Origin: Geomesophilobacter sediminis
Lineage (GTDB): Bacteria > Desulfobacterota > Desulfuromonadia > Geobacterales > Geobacteraceae
Assembly (NCBI RefSeq): GCF_016458275.1
Contig: NZ_JAEMHM010000005.1
Location: 62,001-126,000, forward strand
Length of the DNA stretch: 64,000 nucleotides
Reading direction: 5' to 3'
In this document: positions 62,318 through 64,000 of the stretch, piece after piece
Numbering within the stretch: the stretch's first letter is position 1
Layout of the letters: each line of letters starts with the position of its first letter
Position numbers and translations under genes: made by a program
Notes under the pieces: generated by a model
What the model was told of the DNA's origin: nothing
Databases searched by the model: none
The model's input: the letters and a program-made list of their open reading frames with translations, nothing else

Positions 62318-63811
62318 TCAAGGCTTCCCGGTGATCCAGGCGCGTACCGACGCGGTCTCCTCGTCGGAGAGGAAAATCTGGGAACTGCGGCAGAGGTTCA
62401 GCACGTTCTCGTAGAATTTCTGCGCCAGGAGGGGGGCCTCCTCCTGCCCCTGCTGGAAGCGGTAGCGCATGTGCCCCAGGCCGAGGAGCACGAAGTTCAC
62501 GTGGCTGCGGGCCACCGCCGCCCCCTCTTCGGCGCAGCAGTCGCGCACCGCCTTGGAGGTTCGGTTCAGGCTGTAGCCGTTGGCGTTGACCTCGTTGGCC
62601 AGGCAACGGAACAGGATCTGGTAATGCTCGGGGGGAAGCAGCGGCGTGTCGGTGATGTTATGGATCTTCACCTGCAGCGAATCCATCTTCTCCTCGGGAG
62701 CCTCGTGGATGGTCCGGTCGAAGAGAAACCCGGAGGAGAGCGTCGAGATCTCGACCCCGGGGAGGTTCAGATGCGCCAGCAGGGCCTTGAAGCTGCCGCT
62801 GCCGTACCACTGCGACTCGCTCACCCGGGAGCCGAACTTCATCCCGAGCAGGTATGCCATCTTGGCGAGCACTACCGGCACCGACGAGGAGCGGACCGTC
62901 TCGATGATGAACTCCTCCATCCGCTGCTTGGTGTCGGCGTCCAAGCCGGGCTCGGCGGTCTCGGCCGGCTCGGCCCCGGCACTCTCCACCTCGGGCGCCG
63001 CGCAGCCGATCTTCCACGGGTCATCGTCGATGAGCACCAGTTTCGGGCTGGCATGGACCAGTTCCACCGCCAGCCGGCGCAAAGTCCCGAAGCCGAGCCA
63101 GTTGGTGTCGCGCCCGAACTCCTTGAACTCGCGGAAGATCCGGGGCAGGTCCGCAGCCTGGACCGGCCCCGACTCCTGGACCACCTCGTGGACCCGGGCC
63201 CCGATCCGCTGCACGATGGAGGGGGAATTCGCCTCGGTGGCCGGGCTCCCCAGCGGCTGCTGTTCGGTCTCCAGCTCCACGAAGCCGATACCGGCGGTGA
63301 TGAACTCGTCCAGGTCGAAGACATGATCGCCGGAGGCTTTGTAGGCGGGGGAGGCATACCCGGCGGCAAGCACCGAGGTGCGCCGGTCGTGCTTTCGGAG
63401 CTTGATGAGGACCGGGGTGAAGTCGGCATCGCCGGAGAGGATGATGAACTCGTCGATGGAGGGGTAGTGGTGCAGGGTCTCCAGGATGTCCATCACCATG
63501 TGGACGTCGGTCGAGGTCTTGCCGCGGCTGGTCAAGGGGGGGCAGTCGATCACCTCGAAGGCGGACTTGGTGAAATAGGGACGGAAGTCGGCGAAGGAGG
63601 AGGGATTCAGGTAGCAGCGCCGGATCAGGATGCGCCGCTCGACCGCCCCCCCCACGACCACGTTCGGTTTCGACTCGACCAGCCAGCGCAGCCAGCGCTC
63701 CGGGCGGGTGGCGAACGCCTTGGCGAGATCCTGGTCCTGGTTGTTGAAGTTCAGATAGATGTTGTCGAAGTCGACGAACAGCGCCGACCGGATCATGGTT
63801 GCATCGGACAT
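62318..63811 (-). CDS. NYN-domain (PIN-like) RNase family protein with C-terminal OST-HTH-like regions
   Basis: 497 residues from the ATG at 63811 (ACAGGAG upstream). The N-terminal NYN domain has the acidic FVDFDNIYLN near residue 15, RGKTSTDVHMVMDIL, and FIILSGDADFTPVLIKLRKH: the Asp set of a PIN-like nuclease (LabA/DUF88). Two C-terminal segments (about 200-270 and 290-360) have the helix-turn-helix spacing of OST-HTH/LOTUS domains (TLRRLAVELVHA; GSFKALLAHLNLPGVEI). It probably binds and cuts RNA. The last 100 residues are not assigned. Confidence 0.8.
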   Translation of the reverse strand: MSDATMIRSALFVDFDNIYLNFNNQDQDLAKAFATRPERWLRWLVESKPNVVVGGAVERRILIRRCYLNPSSFADFRPYFTKSAFEVIDCPPLTSRGKTSTDVHMVMDILETLHHYPSIDEFIILSGDADFTPVLIKLRKHDRRTSVLAAGYASPAYKASGDHVFDLDEFITAGIGFVELETEQQPLGSPATEANSPSIVQRIGARVHEVVQESGPVQAADLPRIFREFKEFGRDTNWLGFGTLRRLAVELVHASPKLVLIDDDPWKIGCAAPEVESAGAEPAETAEPGLDADTKQRMEEFIIETVRSSSVPVVLAKMAYLLGMKFGSRVSESQWYGSGSFKALLAHLNLPGVEISTLSSGFLFDRTIHEAPEEKMDSLQVKIHNITDTPLLPPEHYQILFRCLANEVNANGYSLNRTSKAVRDCCAEEGAAVARSHVNFVLLGLGHMRYRFQQGQEEAPLLAQKFYENVLNLCRSSQIFLSDEETASVRAWITGKP

Positions 63812-64000
63812 GAAAACTCCTGTCAAAGGCTTTGCGCGGATAGGGTAGAAGAGCCTGCGCCATCGGTTTAGGAGGTTGCTCCTCCTTTATATGATGTGCA
63901 GAGATCAGAATCAAGTACCGTGTGGCAGGAACAAAAGAAATGCAGGCCATCAGGACAACGTCGTCATGAAGCGGAGGTGGCGTTTCGCAAAGATCGCGGC
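63812..64000. other. Upstream region at the window end
   Basis: Contains the start region of the NYN gene; nothing else recognised before the edge. Confidence 0.5.

Overview
The window is about 64 kb of GC-rich bacterial chromosome. A Geobacter-type organism (Desulfuromonadia; Geobacter/Geomonas/Citrifermentans group) is inferred from three things: the gene content (Mvh-type hydrogenase with HdrA, ANTAR response regulator with a P-II protein, many two-component proteins, Fe-S aldo/keto reductase), the codon use, and the very dense small palindromic repeats between genes. No rRNA, tRNA, CRISPR array, transposase or prophage was seen.

Layout. 1-4.4 kb: a partial cell-wall amidase, then assimilatory sulfate activation and reduction (cysH, cysD, cysN). 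5-13 kb: a chemoreceptor, a divergent Lgt-family protein followed by a frameshifted secreted protein, a helix-hairpin-helix protein, an alpha/beta hydrolase and a ferredoxin-type aldo/keto reductase. 13.4-17.8 kb: a lone receiver, a TetR regulator with a cupin and a DJ-1/PfpI protein behind a shared operator, a hydrolase and a membrane protein. 18.1-26.7 kb: two minus-strand units, one with an unrecognised 820-residue protein and a phosphatidylserine decarboxylase, the other with a PhoR-like kinase, a hydrolase, a GH3-family acyl-adenylating enzyme and a DUF2062 membrane protein. 27.3-32.9 kb: a tight operon for a cytoplasmic [NiFe]-hydrogenase, its protease, HdrA, MvhD and TusA. 32.9-46.2 kb: potassium. 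A KimA/APC-like transporter sits with a short KdpD-like kinase and a KdpE, and next to them lies a complete kdp operon (small ORF, A, B, C, D, E). 46.5-53.4 kb: two paralogous small secreted proteins, a 26-copy 21-bp repeat array, two tiny membrane proteins with an ANTAR regulator, a P-II-like protein, a hemerythrin, a frameshifted porin-like gene, a Ser/Thr kinase and a receiver. 54-61 kb: a TetR-controlled RND efflux operon ending in a 28-codon membrane microprotein. 61.3-63.8 kb: a NosL-like protein, a secreted protein and a NYN-domain protein.

The most striking observation is a 65-bp promoter module found six times between 37.6 and 53.0 kb. Four TTNANN hexamers start 0, 11, 32 and 43 bp into the module and are followed after exactly 10 bp by a TANNNT -10 box. 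It precedes the kdp operon, the KimA-like transporter, the small-membrane-protein/ANTAR operon, the secreted-protein/P-II operon, the hemerythrin and the Ser/Thr kinase. This is the layout of a PhoB/OmpR-family class II activator site, and KdpE (two copies in the window) is the obvious candidate. The inference is a potassium-centred regulon that also recruits nitrogen signalling, a Ser/Thr kinase and several unknown small proteins.

Other shared regulatory DNA includes two TetR operator pairs and a 37-bp element found upstream of both the Lgt-like gene and the 820-residue protein/phosphatidylserine decarboxylase unit. Most intergenic spaces also carry hairpin repeats of a few families.
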